This document shows, in pieces, positions 36,317 through 45,124 of a DNA stretch of 64,000 nt. The position numbers were made by a program, and so were the translations under genes. The DNA comes from JAHDBG01 sp963922315. Its GTDB lineage: Bacteria > Pseudomonadota > Gammaproteobacteria > Chromatiales > Chromatiaceae. A model generated the notes under the pieces. It saw only the letters and a program-made list of their open reading frames with translations. It was not told the DNA's origin and ran no database searches. The stretch spans positions 97,970 through 161,969 of the forward strand of contig CAWUID010000001.1 in NCBI GenBank assembly GCA_963922315.1, written 5' to 3'. How positions within the stretch are numbered: position 1 is the first letter of the stretch; every line of letters begins with the position of its first letter.

Positions 36317-36869
36317 GGCCGGCCTGATTGCTGAGCATGCGAATATCAATATCCAGAAGTGCACCAGCGGCCTGCCAGCGTTGTTCTGGCGGTGTTTCAA
36401 ATAAGATGCGGCTGTCCAGCGGGCAGGTCAGCCAGATATTGTCGCGAATTTCTTTTTCCAGTTGTCCCGCCTGCCAACCAGCGTAGCCCAGCGCGATCAG
36501 ATGATGCTTTGGCCCTTCACCCTGCGCCAGCGCCTGCAGAATATCGCGTGATGTGGTGATCCGGAGTGAAGTATCCACATTCAGTGTGGCTTCCCATTCC
36601 GATTCTGTTGAATGCAAGACAAGACCCCGTTGTTTTTCTATCGGACCGCCTGAAAAAATCGTCGGTGACAGTAGGCTATCTTGCGTTGCTGAGATACCTG
36701 AAGTGTCCAGCAGGTCGGACAGAGCATGTTCTGTCGGATGGTTCACCACCACACCCAGCGCACCATGCTCGGTATGTGTACACAGATAAATCACCGCACG
36801 TGAGAATACCGTATCATGCAGCGTTGGCATCGCAATCAGAAAACTATTCTGCAAACTGTGTACTGGCAT
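36309..36869 (-). CDS. yqgE: YqgE/AlgH family protein (UPF0301)
   Basis: Conserved 186-residue protein of the DUF179 family, starting LQNSFLIAMPTLHDTVFSRAVIYLCTHTEHGALGVVVN (residues 6-43) and with IFSGGPIEKQRGLVLH and ALGYAGWQAGQLEKEI. Function is not established; AlgH was linked to alginate gene regulation in Pseudomonas. Immediately upstream of ruvX on the same strand. Confidence 0.93.
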   Translation of the reverse strand: MPVHSLQNSFLIAMPTLHDTVFSRAVIYLCTHTEHGALGVVVNHPTEHALSDLLDTSGISATQDSLLSPTIFSGGPIEKQRGLVLHSTESEWEATLNVDTSLRITTSRDILQALAQGEGPKHHLIALGYAGWQAGQLEKEIRDNIWLTCPLDSRILFETPPEQRWQAAGALLDIDIRMLSNQAGHA

Positions 36870-36882
36870 GTCAGCCCCTATC

Positions 36883-37896
36883 TCACCATTTCATACCGAC
36901 GTCCGGTTCATAATATTTTACCTTTAGTAACCGGTAGTTAATATATGAAAATATCAGCACAATACCGATACCTGCATAGATTAGGTTCGGGGTCAAGGGA
37001 ACCAGTAACAAGGTTGTCAGCAACTCTATAGTGATCAGGCCAATCAGAATACGCACAATAGACTGGCGAGTGAGCCAACTGCACAAAATTGCACCTAACG
37101 GTGCACCTACCACTACCACCGGAATGGCGGCATACCAATAACCTTGCACGACAGGTGAGAAGTCCTGAAAAAACCAGATTTGTAATATAAAACCACATAA
37201 TGCATTAAACGCCATCAGTATCACTGAAGTGGGTGTGGCAGTTTTTTCACACATGCGGAATAACAGCACCATAATGATGAACAGAAAAATATCTATTCCG
37301 GTGCCGACTAACCCACTCAGTACGCCACCGCATGCCCCCACCAACATGACGATGATACGTTCCTGATTATTCCAGATCGGTGCCATCACACATGGATCAC
37401 GTCTTCTGCGGTTCAGGACGAATAACGCGATGGCAAAGCATGTCAGCATTAGTGTGAAGGATAGCTTCAGCACGGGTGGTGGCAATAGCTGAAACCCATC
37501 ACTCAGTCCCAGAAAAATACCTATCGCACCGCCCAGGCTCCCCCAGCGAATAATACGCCAGTCAACCCGGATACCACGCAGATAAATCACAATGGTGGCA
37601 GCTCCCATGCCGACTGTTTGAATGGCTAAGGAAAATACCTTGGCATCATACGGCGGTATGGCCAGCAATTTGGTAAAGATAGGGAAGGCAACCACGCCGC
37701 CTCCCATGCTGGTTGCCCCGGCAACCAGTGAACCGAACACCATGGTCAGACTGATTTCCCAGTTTGCCAGAACAGCAGAAAATGCCTGTTCCGGGCCCAG
37801 AGCACCAGACCATACAAGCCAGATCAGAACAGCTGGCAAAAAAGGAATAACATATTGACTGACTTTATGATGATGTATCAATTTTATTTTTTTCAT
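36883..37896 (-). CDS. TauE/SafE family sulfite/organosulfonate-type permease
   Basis: Inner-membrane protein of 337 residues with about eight membrane segments. The TauE/SafE half-repeat motifs are seen as GSLVAGATSMGGGVVAFPIFTKLL (near 52-75) and GACGGVLSGLVGTGIDIFLFI (near 195-215). Family members move sulfite, sulfonates or related anions, which would suit a sulfur oxidiser, but the substrate is not shown. It lies 6 bp downstream of the P-type ATPase gene at 37903-39945 and is probably co-expressed with it. Confidence 0.85.
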   Translation of the reverse strand: MKKIKLIHHHKVSQYVIPFLPAVLIWLVWSGALGPEQAFSAVLANWEISLTMVFGSLVAGATSMGGGVVAFPIFTKLLAIPPYDAKVFSLAIQTVGMGAATIVIYLRGIRVDWRIIRWGSLGGAIGIFLGLSDGFQLLPPPVLKLSFTLMLTCFAIALFVLNRRRRDPCVMAPIWNNQERIIVMLVGACGGVLSGLVGTGIDIFLFIIMVLLFRMCEKTATPTSVILMAFNALCGFILQIWFFQDFSPVVQGYWYAAIPVVVVGAPLGAILCSWLTRQSIVRILIGLITIELLTTLLLVPLTPNLIYAGIGIVLIFSYINYRLLKVKYYEPDVGMKW

Positions 37897-37902
37897 TAAG
37901 CA

Positions 37903-39945
37903 TTATTCCTGATCCAGATTTTGTTTTAATAACGGGTACATGGAATACAATACGCCGACCATCAATCCAATCTGTGGTAATAACATCACTGGTGTTAGGC
38001 CAAAGCTTAAGAAAAAGACCCCACCTACAGCAACAACACTGGGTATCACAATAATAGAATAAGATACCTGCGCCCGGGACATAAAGGCGGTAGATAAATC
38101 CAGCAAATCCCCCAATTGGTGAATCTGGTTTTCCAGCAAAATCACTTCCGCAGTATCGACGGCAACAGTTGAGGCATCGCCTAAAGAAATTGAGACATCC
38201 GCTTGTTGCATAGCAATACAATCGTTAATACCATCACCAACAAAACAGACCACATGACCTGCCTGTTGCAGTTCCGCAATACGTTCTGCTTTTTGTTCCG
38301 GCAGTACCTCGGCAAAATAATCGTCCACACCCAGCTCATTTGCCAGATAGCGGGTAGGCTTTACCTGATCGCCGGAAATAATATAAGTTTTGCGAATACC
38401 CCGTTGACGCAGACCAGCAATCATAGCCTTGGCTTCTGACCGGATTCTGGGTCGCAATTCAATGCCTGCAACCAATTGTTCGCCAATCGCCAGCAACACC
38501 ATGCCATGCCCGAGGTCACTACTCTCGGCATACGCGGCTTCCAGCTCAGCGGGTAAATCAATCTCCAGGCTGCGCATAAAACGCATACTGCCAACGTGCA
38601 CAGCCTGCTGATTCAGGGTGACGGAAACACCAAAACCCACCCGGTAGGCAGCATCTTCTGTCTCAGGTATCGTGAGCTGCCGTGTTTGTGCTGCCTGCAA
38701 AATTGCGCGTGCGACAGGGTGTGTTTGTTTTCCTTCGGCTGCGGCAGCGTAGCGTAATACGGTGTCTTCTGTGATGTCGGTACATAAATGAATGGTACCG
38801 ATTTCGGGTACTTCTTCAGTTAATGTGCCGGTTTTATCGAATACAACTATATCAATATGGCGCAACTTTTCCAGCACATCGCCGCTTTTAATTAACATGC
38901 CCTGATGGGCTGCCAGATTCAGATAATTCATCAGGCCGATCGCAGACACAATGCTCATTCTGTGTTTAAAGTGTGACTGCAAAATTGCTACGGCACCGAG
39001 CGTACCAGCAAAAGGCATCGCTGCGACACTACCTATCAGGGTTGGTACCACGGTTTTATCAGAAAATGCTTCAACCTGTAACTGACGTTGTGTTTTAGTG
39101 TCGGCAGTCTGTTGCAACATCTGACCAATCTGTGCTGCTGTGGTCTGGGTACCCAGATGACCTACCCGTACCTGAATCTTGCCGGAGAGCAATAAGGTCG
39201 CCGCAAATACAGTATCTCCCGATGCCTTTTCAGCTGGTTGCGATTCACCGGTAAGGATATGCTGATCCACAGCAGCGGTGCCCTGAATAATTTCGCCATC
39301 TACCGGGATCACTTCACCAGCACCCACGATCACGATGGCCTCTGGTGTTAAATCGGCAATAGCGACTTTACGTTCAGCACCATCCTGCAGCACCCAGGCA
39401 AATTGTGGTTGCTGCCGGAAGACATCTACCAGGCTGCTTTTCGCATTATCTTTGATAGTATGCAACAACTTATGGTTTATGACATACAACAGAATAGATA
39501 TACAGCACCAGAAGAAATGTCCACCTACTAGTAATAAAATATTGCCTATCAGGATTAACGAGTCAATGTTGATTTTACGATGCTGAACAAACGCCTGATA
39601 AGCATCATTGGTCATGTCTTTGCTGGTATAGATAATACCCGGGAGGCTTAACCAGCCCAGCGGGGCATAAAATAAACCACCTGCGCTGGCAATACCGGTG
39701 GTCACCAGAGAAACTTTCAGCTGGTGACTTAAGTTCTGGCTTTTTTGTTCTCTTTTAGCAATCTCTGCATCAGATGACAAGGCCAGTAACTGTTGATTGC
39801 GTGTGTCGCTGGATAAGTTTCTTTTTACCTGATAAACGAGTTCCTGTATCTTTTTCAACCAGGCCGATAGTATGTGTTTCTTATTCTGGTATACGGATGC
39901 ACCAATGGCTAATCCACCACTGACAGCCGCAGTTTCAAGTAACAT
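37903..39945 (-). CDS. P-type ATPase without CPx motif (copy 1)
   Basis: 680-residue P1B-like ATPase. It keeps LTGESQPAEK (actuator domain), FDKTGTLTEE with phosphorylated Asp near residue 370, the HP motif in KQTHPVARAI, SGDQ and GDGINDCIA. There is no N-terminal HMA domain. In the membrane helix before DKTG, where metal pumps have CPC or SPC, the sequence is ILQSHFKHRMSIVSAIGLMN, with no CPx. The substrate is therefore unknown. Similar to the ATPases at 51141, 58912 and 61567. Located beside the TauE/SafE gene and tRNA-Ser, outside the sxt-like island. Confidence 0.88.
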   Translation of the reverse strand: MLLETAAVSGGLAIGASVYQNKKHILSAWLKKIQELVYQVKRNLSSDTRNQQLLALSSDAEIAKREQKSQNLSHQLKVSLVTTGIASAGGLFYAPLGWLSLPGIIYTSKDMTNDAYQAFVQHRKINIDSLILIGNILLLVGGHFFWCCISILLYVINHKLLHTIKDNAKSSLVDVFRQQPQFAWVLQDGAERKVAIADLTPEAIVIVGAGEVIPVDGEIIQGTAAVDQHILTGESQPAEKASGDTVFAATLLLSGKIQVRVGHLGTQTTAAQIGQMLQQTADTKTQRQLQVEAFSDKTVVPTLIGSVAAMPFAGTLGAVAILQSHFKHRMSIVSAIGLMNYLNLAAHQGMLIKSGDVLEKLRHIDIVVFDKTGTLTEEVPEIGTIHLCTDITEDTVLRYAAAAEGKQTHPVARAILQAAQTRQLTIPETEDAAYRVGFGVSVTLNQQAVHVGSMRFMRSLEIDLPAELEAAYAESSDLGHGMVLLAIGEQLVAGIELRPRIRSEAKAMIAGLRQRGIRKTYIISGDQVKPTRYLANELGVDDYFAEVLPEQKAERIAELQQAGHVVCFVGDGINDCIAMQQADVSISLGDASTVAVDTAEVILLENQIHQLGDLLDLSTAFMSRAQVSYSIIVIPSVVAVGGVFFLSFGLTPVMLLPQIGLMVGVLYSMYPLLKQNLDQE

Positions 39946-39962
39946 AATGTATGTCCTTTATA

Positions 39963-40000
39963 ACAAAAAAAGCTCCGCGTAGTAATTTACGGGGAGCTTT
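39963..40000 (-). terminator. Rho-independent terminator after tRNA-Ser
   Basis: On the minus strand AAAGCTCC pairs with GGAGCTTT, followed by a run of T. It directly follows the tRNA-Ser gene and precedes the P-type ATPase start. Confidence 0.85.
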
Positions 40001-40006
40001 GATATC

Positions 40007-40096
40007 TGGCGGAGAGAGAGGGATTCGAACCCTCGATAGGCTTTCGCCTATACACGCTTTCCAGGCGTGCTCCTTAAACCACTCGGACACCTCTCC
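40007..40096 (-). tRNA. tRNA-Ser (GGA)
   Basis: Minus strand: begins GGAGAGGTGTCCGAGTGG and ends in encoded CCA. The anticodon loop CTGGAAA gives anticodon GGA (Ser, UCC/UCU codons). A long variable arm (TATAGGCGAAAGCCTAT) and GGGTTCGAATCCC T-arm confirm class II tRNA-Ser. 90 nt with CCA. Confidence 0.97.
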
Positions 40097-40099
40097 GGT

Positions 40100-40957
40100 A
40101 TGACTGAGGGACAGCTTCATTCATCTGGCCAGCCTTTGTTGTTACATTGCCAGGATCTGGATATTTGCGTTCCTGCCCGTGGGCAGTCAGCTTCGCATCA
40201 GGTTCTGATCAGCCAGTTATCCTGGCAGATTCACGCCGGGGAATGTTGGGCTGTGCTCGGCTGTAACGGTGCTGGAAAAAGTACGCTGCTGCGTGCGCTG
40301 AACAGCCTGCATCCGTGCGATATGCGCTGTGTACGCTGGCAAAGTCGACCGCTGTCTGCGTATTCGGCCCGGCAATGTGCACAACATATCGGGCTGATGT
40401 TGCAACAAAGCCATACCGGATTGCAAAATACTGCGCTGGAGCTGGTACTGACGGGTACCTATCCACACCATACCGGCTGGTACCGGGATAATGCCGCAGA
40501 TCAGCAGGTTGCTCTGTGCGCGCTGGCTGACGTTGGCCTGAGTGACAAGGTACACACGCCGCTGGCTGTGTTATCCGGTGGTGAGCTGCGCCGTGCTGAA
40601 CTTGCTCGTCTGCTGGTGCAGAACCCGGCACTTGCGATGCTGGATGAGCCGCTGAATCATCTCGATATCAGCCAGCAGTTTGCGATGTTGCCTTTGTTGC
40701 AACAACGTTTTCAGACCTCACACCAGGCGTTGGTATTGGTATTGCATGATCTGAATCTGGCCCGCCACATTGCCAGTCACTGTCTGCTATTGTTTGGGGA
40801 TGGACGTTGGCAGGCCGGAGAAACGGCAACGGTTGCGACGGTCAGCGCATTATCTGCACTGATGGATCATCCGCTCTCCGAATTTACTACGCCGATGGGC
40901 AAACATCTCAGCTATCATTTGAATCCAATCCCATCCTCCGCGAATCTTTCGGCGTAG
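40100..40957 (+). CDS. ABC transporter ATP-binding protein (FecE/HmuV-like)
   Basis: ATPase subunit of an importer of the iron-siderophore, haem or B12 type. Walker A LGCNGAGKSTLL (near 54), Q-loop GLMLQQSHTG, signature LSGGELRRAELARLL (near 158), Walker B LAMLDEPLNHLD (near 180), H-loop VLHDLNLARH. The ATG at 40100 is used; the frame upstream runs into tRNA-Ser. No permease or binding-protein gene is adjacent, so it stands as an orphan here. 285 residues. Confidence 0.88.
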   Translation: MTEGQLHSSGQPLLLHCQDLDICVPARGQSASHQVLISQLSWQIHAGECWAVLGCNGAGKSTLLRALNSLHPCDMRCVRWQSRPLSAYSARQCAQHIGLMLQQSHTGLQNTALELVLTGTYPHHTGWYRDNAADQQVALCALADVGLSDKVHTPLAVLSGGELRRAELARLLVQNPALAMLDEPLNHLDISQQFAMLPLLQQRFQTSHQALVLVLHDLNLARHIASHCLLLFGDGRWQAGETATVATVSALSALMDHPLSEFTTPMGKHLSYHLNPIPSSANLSA

Positions 40958-41049
40958 CAATTGTAGGTTAGTATTGCTCTGATTCTGGTCGTATGTCGTG
41001 TTGTAGCAGGCCTGAATCTGCGTTCTGTCGTTGTTTATCATCAAACATC

Positions 41050-41126
41050 TGGTCGGAGTGAAAGGATTTGAACCTTCGACCCCCGCCTCCCGAAGACGGT
41101 GCTCTACCAAGCTGAGCTACACTCCG
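41050..41126 (-). tRNA. tRNA-Pro (CGG)
   Basis: Minus strand: starts CGGAGTGTAGCTCAGCTTGG, anticodon loop TTCGGGA gives anticodon CGG (Pro, CCG codon), T-arm GGTTCAAATCC, ends with encoded CCA. 77 nt with CCA. Confidence 0.96.
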
Positions 41127-41130
41127 ATGT

Positions 41131-42099
41131 TTATGATTGCCGGGCAACAGCAAAATCTGCTAATGACAATAAGGCTGTGCGGTAGATTGTATCTGGCAAT
41201 GACCGGATCGCTTGTTGCGCCAGGTCAGCATGCTGTTGTGCCAGTTGCCGACAATAATCAAACGCATCTGTAGCCTGAATCGCTTTGACCACCTCATTCA
41301 GCCGATCCACACAGCCGGCCTGAATAATCTGATGCAACTGGCTTTGTGTGGCTGCATTACTCATCTGCACAGCTCGCAATACTGGCAGGGTGATTTTGCC
41401 TTCAGCCAGGTCATCACCCAGATTTTTGCCAATCTGTTGCGACGAAGCGCCATAGTCTAACATATCATCGACAATCTGGAACGCAATGCCGAGATGATAA
41501 CCATAATCGGCACAGGCTTGCTCCTGGCTCGCGTCAGCCTGACTGACTACTGCCCCCAGACGTGCACCCGCTGCAAATAAAGTCGCTGTTTTACGCGCAA
41601 TAATTTCCAGATAACCAGCTTCATCCAGATCGGGGTTATGACTGTTCATTAACTGCATCACCTCGCCTTCAGCGATCCGGTTAGTTGCTGTGGATAAAAT
41701 ATCCATCACTTGCATACTATCCAGCGCCACCATCATACGAAAGGTATGCGAATAGATAAAATCACCAACCAGCACACTGGCAGCATTGCCCCAGACCTGA
41801 TTGGCGGTTTCCTGGCTACGGCGTTGTTCGGAACCATCGACCACATCATCATGCAACAGGGTAGCAGTATGAATAAATTCAATGATGGCGGCTGAATCAA
41901 TATGCTGTGTGCCGGTATAGCCGAATGCGCGGGCTGTCAGTAATACCAGCATCGGACGCAGTCGCTTACCACCGCTCCCGATCATGTAATGCCCGATCTG
42001 ATTGATCAGAGCAACATCAGATGCCAGCGAATCCAGAATCAACTGATCGGTGGCACGTAAGTCATCTGCTACTAACGCGCGAACTGCTTTAAAATCCAT
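41131..42099 (-). CDS. ispB: Octaprenyl (polyprenyl) diphosphate synthase
   Basis: Makes the isoprenoid side chain of ubiquinone. Both aspartate-rich motifs are present: LLHDDVVDGSEQRRS (near 82-96) and IVDDMLDYGAS (near 210), and GGKRLRPMLVLLTA marks the N-terminal region. 322 residues, as in E. coli IspB. Chain length is not certain from sequence alone. ATG at 42097-42099, divergent from fmt. Confidence 0.94.
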   Translation of the reverse strand: MDFKAVRALVADDLRATDQLILDSLASDVALINQIGHYMIGSGGKRLRPMLVLLTARAFGYTGTQHIDSAAIIEFIHTATLLHDDVVDGSEQRRSQETANQVWGNAASVLVGDFIYSHTFRMMVALDSMQVMDILSTATNRIAEGEVMQLMNSHNPDLDEAGYLEIIARKTATLFAAGARLGAVVSQADASQEQACADYGYHLGIAFQIVDDMLDYGASSQQIGKNLGDDLAEGKITLPVLRAVQMSNAATQSQLHQIIQAGCVDRLNEVVKAIQATDAFDYCRQLAQQHADLAQQAIRSLPDTIYRTALLSLADFAVARQS

Positions 42100-42143
42100 A
42101 AACTCTCAGGGCATTTCTGAAACGTCTGAAACGGATGCGGATT

Positions 42144-43082
42144 ATGACACAACCATTGCGTATTGTATTTGCCGGAACGCCTGACTTTGCGGTGCCTTCA
42201 TTGCAGGCTCTGCTGGATAGTGAGCATCAGGTGGTTGCTGTCTACACCCAGCCAGACCGGCCTGCCGGGCGCGGGCGTAAGTTAGCGGCCAGCCCGGTCA
42301 AGACGCTAGCTCTGCAAGCGGGATTACCAGTCATCCAGCCAACACATTTTAAAGATGCTACGACTGTCAGTGCACTGGCAGCCTGGCAGCCGGATCTGAT
42401 GATCGTGGTTGCGTATGGGTTATTGTTACCCGCTGCTGTGTTGAGCATTCCGGCGCTTGGCTGCATTAACGTACATGCATCACTATTGCCGCGCTGGCGC
42501 GGTGCAGCGCCGATTCAGCGTGCGATTGCAGGTGGTGATCGCGAGACGGGTATCTCCATCATGCAGATGGACGTCGGGCTGGATACCGGGCCGGTATTTT
42601 TAACTCGCTCGGTGCCAATTGAGGTCACGGATAATGCACAAACCCTGAGTGATAAGCTGGCAGCACAGGGTGCTGCCGCGCTGCTGGATACGCTGCCAGG
42701 TATTACTGACGGTAGTCTGATTGCTGAGCCGCAAGCCACCGGCGCGACCTATGCACATCGCCTGAAAAAAACTGAGGCCCGGGTTGACTGGCATCAGCCG
42801 GCTGTCCGTATTGCCTGTCAAATCCGGGCCTTCAACCCTTGGCCGGTGGCACAAACCCGGTGGCAGGATCAGGTTTTACGCATCTGGCAGGCACAGCCAA
42901 GTCCATCCGCAGACACCTCAGCACCAGCCGGGACTGTGTTGCAGGCTGATGCAGCAGGCATTCTGGTTGCTACTGATGATGGTTCTATCCGTATCACGCA
43001 ATTACAGCTGCCGGGTAAGAAGGCAGTGTCTGCGGCTGATTTTGTCAATGCGCACGATATCGTCGGTGCACAGCTAAGCTGA
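42144..43082 (+). CDS. fmt: Methionyl-tRNA formyltransferase
   Basis: Formylates initiator Met-tRNA. RIVFAGTPDFAVPSLQALL at the N-terminus, catalytic NVHASLLPRWRGAAPIQRA (near 108-125) with the SLLP motif, and the C-terminal RNA-binding domain (RAFNPWPVAQTRW onward). ATG at 42144 is preferred; an ATG three codons earlier is possible. 312 residues. def, its usual neighbour, is absent here. Confidence 0.96.
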   Translation: MTQPLRIVFAGTPDFAVPSLQALLDSEHQVVAVYTQPDRPAGRGRKLAASPVKTLALQAGLPVIQPTHFKDATTVSALAAWQPDLMIVVAYGLLLPAAVLSIPALGCINVHASLLPRWRGAAPIQRAIAGGDRETGISIMQMDVGLDTGPVFLTRSVPIEVTDNAQTLSDKLAAQGAAALLDTLPGITDGSLIAEPQATGATYAHRLKKTEARVDWHQPAVRIACQIRAFNPWPVAQTRWQDQVLRIWQAQPSPSADTSAPAGTVLQADAAGILVATDDGSIRITQLQLPGKKAVSAADFVNAHDIVGAQLS

Positions 43083-43151
43083 CCTGGCACCTGATGCAAA
43101 CCATTGTTACTGTCAGAAACACTCACTGATCATACAAGTGGATATAAAATT

Positions 43152-43337
43152 ATGCCAACCTGGATGCAAATCGGCTCTGCACTACTCATTGTGGGTCTGC
43201 TGGTATTTTTATGGCCACAAGCGAAACACTGGATGAAAAACAGCCCCAAGGCGCAACCGGGCGACTGGTCTGGCCTGATCCTGCCGTTGATCGGGCTGAC
43301 ATTGTTTGTGATGTTTCTGATCGCGTCAGTACGATAA
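43152..43337 (+). CDS. Small two-helix membrane protein
   Basis: A 61-residue protein starting MPTWMQIGSALLIVGLLVFL, with a second hydrophobic segment (LILPLIGLTLFVMFLIAS) at the C-terminus. The topology resembles conserved small membrane proteins often found near core genes in gammaproteobacteria. An alternative ATG at 43104 adds 16 polar residues and looks less likely. Function unknown. Confidence 0.65.
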   Translation: MPTWMQIGSALLIVGLLVFLWPQAKHWMKNSPKAQPGDWSGLILPLIGLTLFVMFLIASVR

Positions 43338-43405
43338 ATGCTGACATGATGCGTCAGTTGTGCTGTGATGTCGGGTACCCTGAGTACCTGTCGCCAGAGC
43401 GACTA

Positions 43406-44683
43406 TCATTCTGGCGTAATCACTTCTGTCCCTCCCATATAGGGCTGTAACACGCTTGGCACCCGGATACTGCCATCCGCCTGCTGATAGTTTTCCAACA
43501 CCGCCACCAGCGTTCGACCTACGGCTAATCCGGATCCATTCAACGTATGTAATAAAGCAGGTTTACTACTAGCCGATTCGCGCCAGCGCGCCTGTAATCG
43601 CCGTGCCTGGAAATCCAGAAAGTTAGAACAGGACGAAATTTCTCGATATTGGTTCTGCCCTGGCAGCCAGACTTCCAGGTCATAGGTTTTGCTGGCGGCA
43701 AAGCCCAGATCGCCGGTGCACAGGGTGACTACCCGATAGGGCAATGCCAGTTGTTGCAGAATCGCTTCGGCATGTCCGGTGAGGGTTTCCAGTGCCTCAG
43801 CAGAATCTTCGGGCCGCACTGCCTGTACCAGTTCTACTTTATCGAACTGATGTTGCCGGATCATGCCGCGTGTATCTCGTCCGTAGGCTCCTGCTTCAGA
43901 CCGGAAGCAGGGGGTGTGCGCGACCCAGCGATAGGGTAGTTGATTTGCCGGGATGATTTGCTGGCGTATCAGATTCGTCACCGGCACTTCGGCGGTCGGT
44001 ATCAGAAAAAACGGTGTGTCGGCCAGTTGGAACAGGTCTTGCTGAAACTTTGGTAGCTGTCCCGTGCCATACAGGCTGTCGGCATTTACCAGATAAGGTA
44101 CTTGCACTTCGGTATAACCATGTGCTTGAGTGTGAGTGTCCAACATGAATTGTGCCAGTGCACGATGTAATCGTGCCACCGGGCCCTGCATTACCACAAA
44201 CCGCGCCCCTGCCAGGGTAGCTGCCCGGTCAAAATCCACCTGTCTCAGGTTGGCACCTAAATCCACATGATCCAGCGGCGTAAAATCAAACGTGGTCGGT
44301 TCTCCCCAGTGTCGTTCTATCCGGTTATCTTGCTCTGAAGTCCCGGTTGGCACTGAGTCATCCGGCAGGTTCGGGATCTGCAGGCTCAATTGCCGCAACT
44401 GTTCCTGTATTTCTTCTAACGCTTCAGCCGTCTGTTGTAAGCGTCCGCCTAAATCTGCGACTTGATCCAGCAATGGCTGGATCGCCTCCCCGCGTGCCTT
44501 TGCTTGCCCAATCTGTTTCGATCGACTGTTCCGTTCGCTTTGTAATTGCTGCGTTTCGGTCTGGAGTGATTTGCGCCGATTTTCTAGTGACTGAAAATGT
44601 GCAATATCCAGCTCGAAACCGCGTTGCGCCAACCGTGCAGCAATATCTGACGCGTCCTGACGTAATAGTGCAGGATTCAGCAT
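43406..44683 (-). CDS. serS: Seryl-tRNA synthetase
   Basis: Class II synthetase. N-terminal coiled-coil arm (about 30-100, FQSLENRRKSLQTETQQLQ onward), then motif 2 in CFRSEAGAYGRDTRGMIRQHQFDKVEL (near 257-283) and motif 3 in NGSGLAVGRTLVAVLEN (near 379-395). 425 residues. The last recognised core gene before the sxt-like island. ATG at 44681-44683, facing away from the island. Confidence 0.96.
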   Translation of the reverse strand: MLNPALLRQDASDIAARLAQRGFELDIAHFQSLENRRKSLQTETQQLQSERNSRSKQIGQAKARGEAIQPLLDQVADLGGRLQQTAEALEEIQEQLRQLSLQIPNLPDDSVPTGTSEQDNRIERHWGEPTTFDFTPLDHVDLGANLRQVDFDRAATLAGARFVVMQGPVARLHRALAQFMLDTHTQAHGYTEVQVPYLVNADSLYGTGQLPKFQQDLFQLADTPFFLIPTAEVPVTNLIRQQIIPANQLPYRWVAHTPCFRSEAGAYGRDTRGMIRQHQFDKVELVQAVRPEDSAEALETLTGHAEAILQQLALPYRVVTLCTGDLGFAASKTYDLEVWLPGQNQYREISSCSNFLDFQARRLQARWRESASSKPALLHTLNGSGLAVGRTLVAVLENYQQADGSIRVPSVLQPYMGGTEVITPE

Positions 44684-45124
44684 AGCAGTACCTTAATCAG
44701 GGATGAACGATAGTCTGTCAGTTGACCGCTATTATCAGGCAAATGATTCTTTTGGCATACCCAATAAAACTCATATTGCCACATTACGTAATTCTGTAGC
44801 GTACCCTCAACACCCCAGAGAGGCGAGCACCCTTCTCCTCCCGCATCGCTTTATTGCTTGCGGCAAGCAGAAGAAAATGCTAGGGCTCAACAATGCCTGC
44901 AAATCAAACGAAACCTACTGACAGCGATAATCAAAAAAGGACTTGACATAAAGCACCATTTTTACGCAATCTTACGCACCGGCGAACCCCGCCCAATTAC
45001 AAACGAACTTGCTTGCATTAATTACTGACTTTCCAAGTCTGCTTGGTGCCAACGCTCAATAATGCTAACTGATTGTTCCTGTTAGCTATTTAACCGGGCA
45101 TAAAATAATATTTCTGATCAGCTT
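44684..45124. other. 441-bp non-coding junction between serS and the island
   Basis: No convincing gene. Base composition turns A+T-rich across this stretch. A TTGACA box at 44943-44948 is a candidate -35 element for the + strand, but no good -10 box stands at the right distance, so the promoter is not proven. A short hairpin (CTTGCGGCAAG) is near 44859. The 30 bases before the sxtA start are A+T-rich and carry no strong ribosome site. No integrase or tRNA marks the boundary. Confidence 0.5.

Noticed and set aside
40067..40099. Longer ABC ATPase start
   Set aside because: It would overlap tRNA-Ser on the other strand; the ATG at 40100 gives a normal N-terminus.
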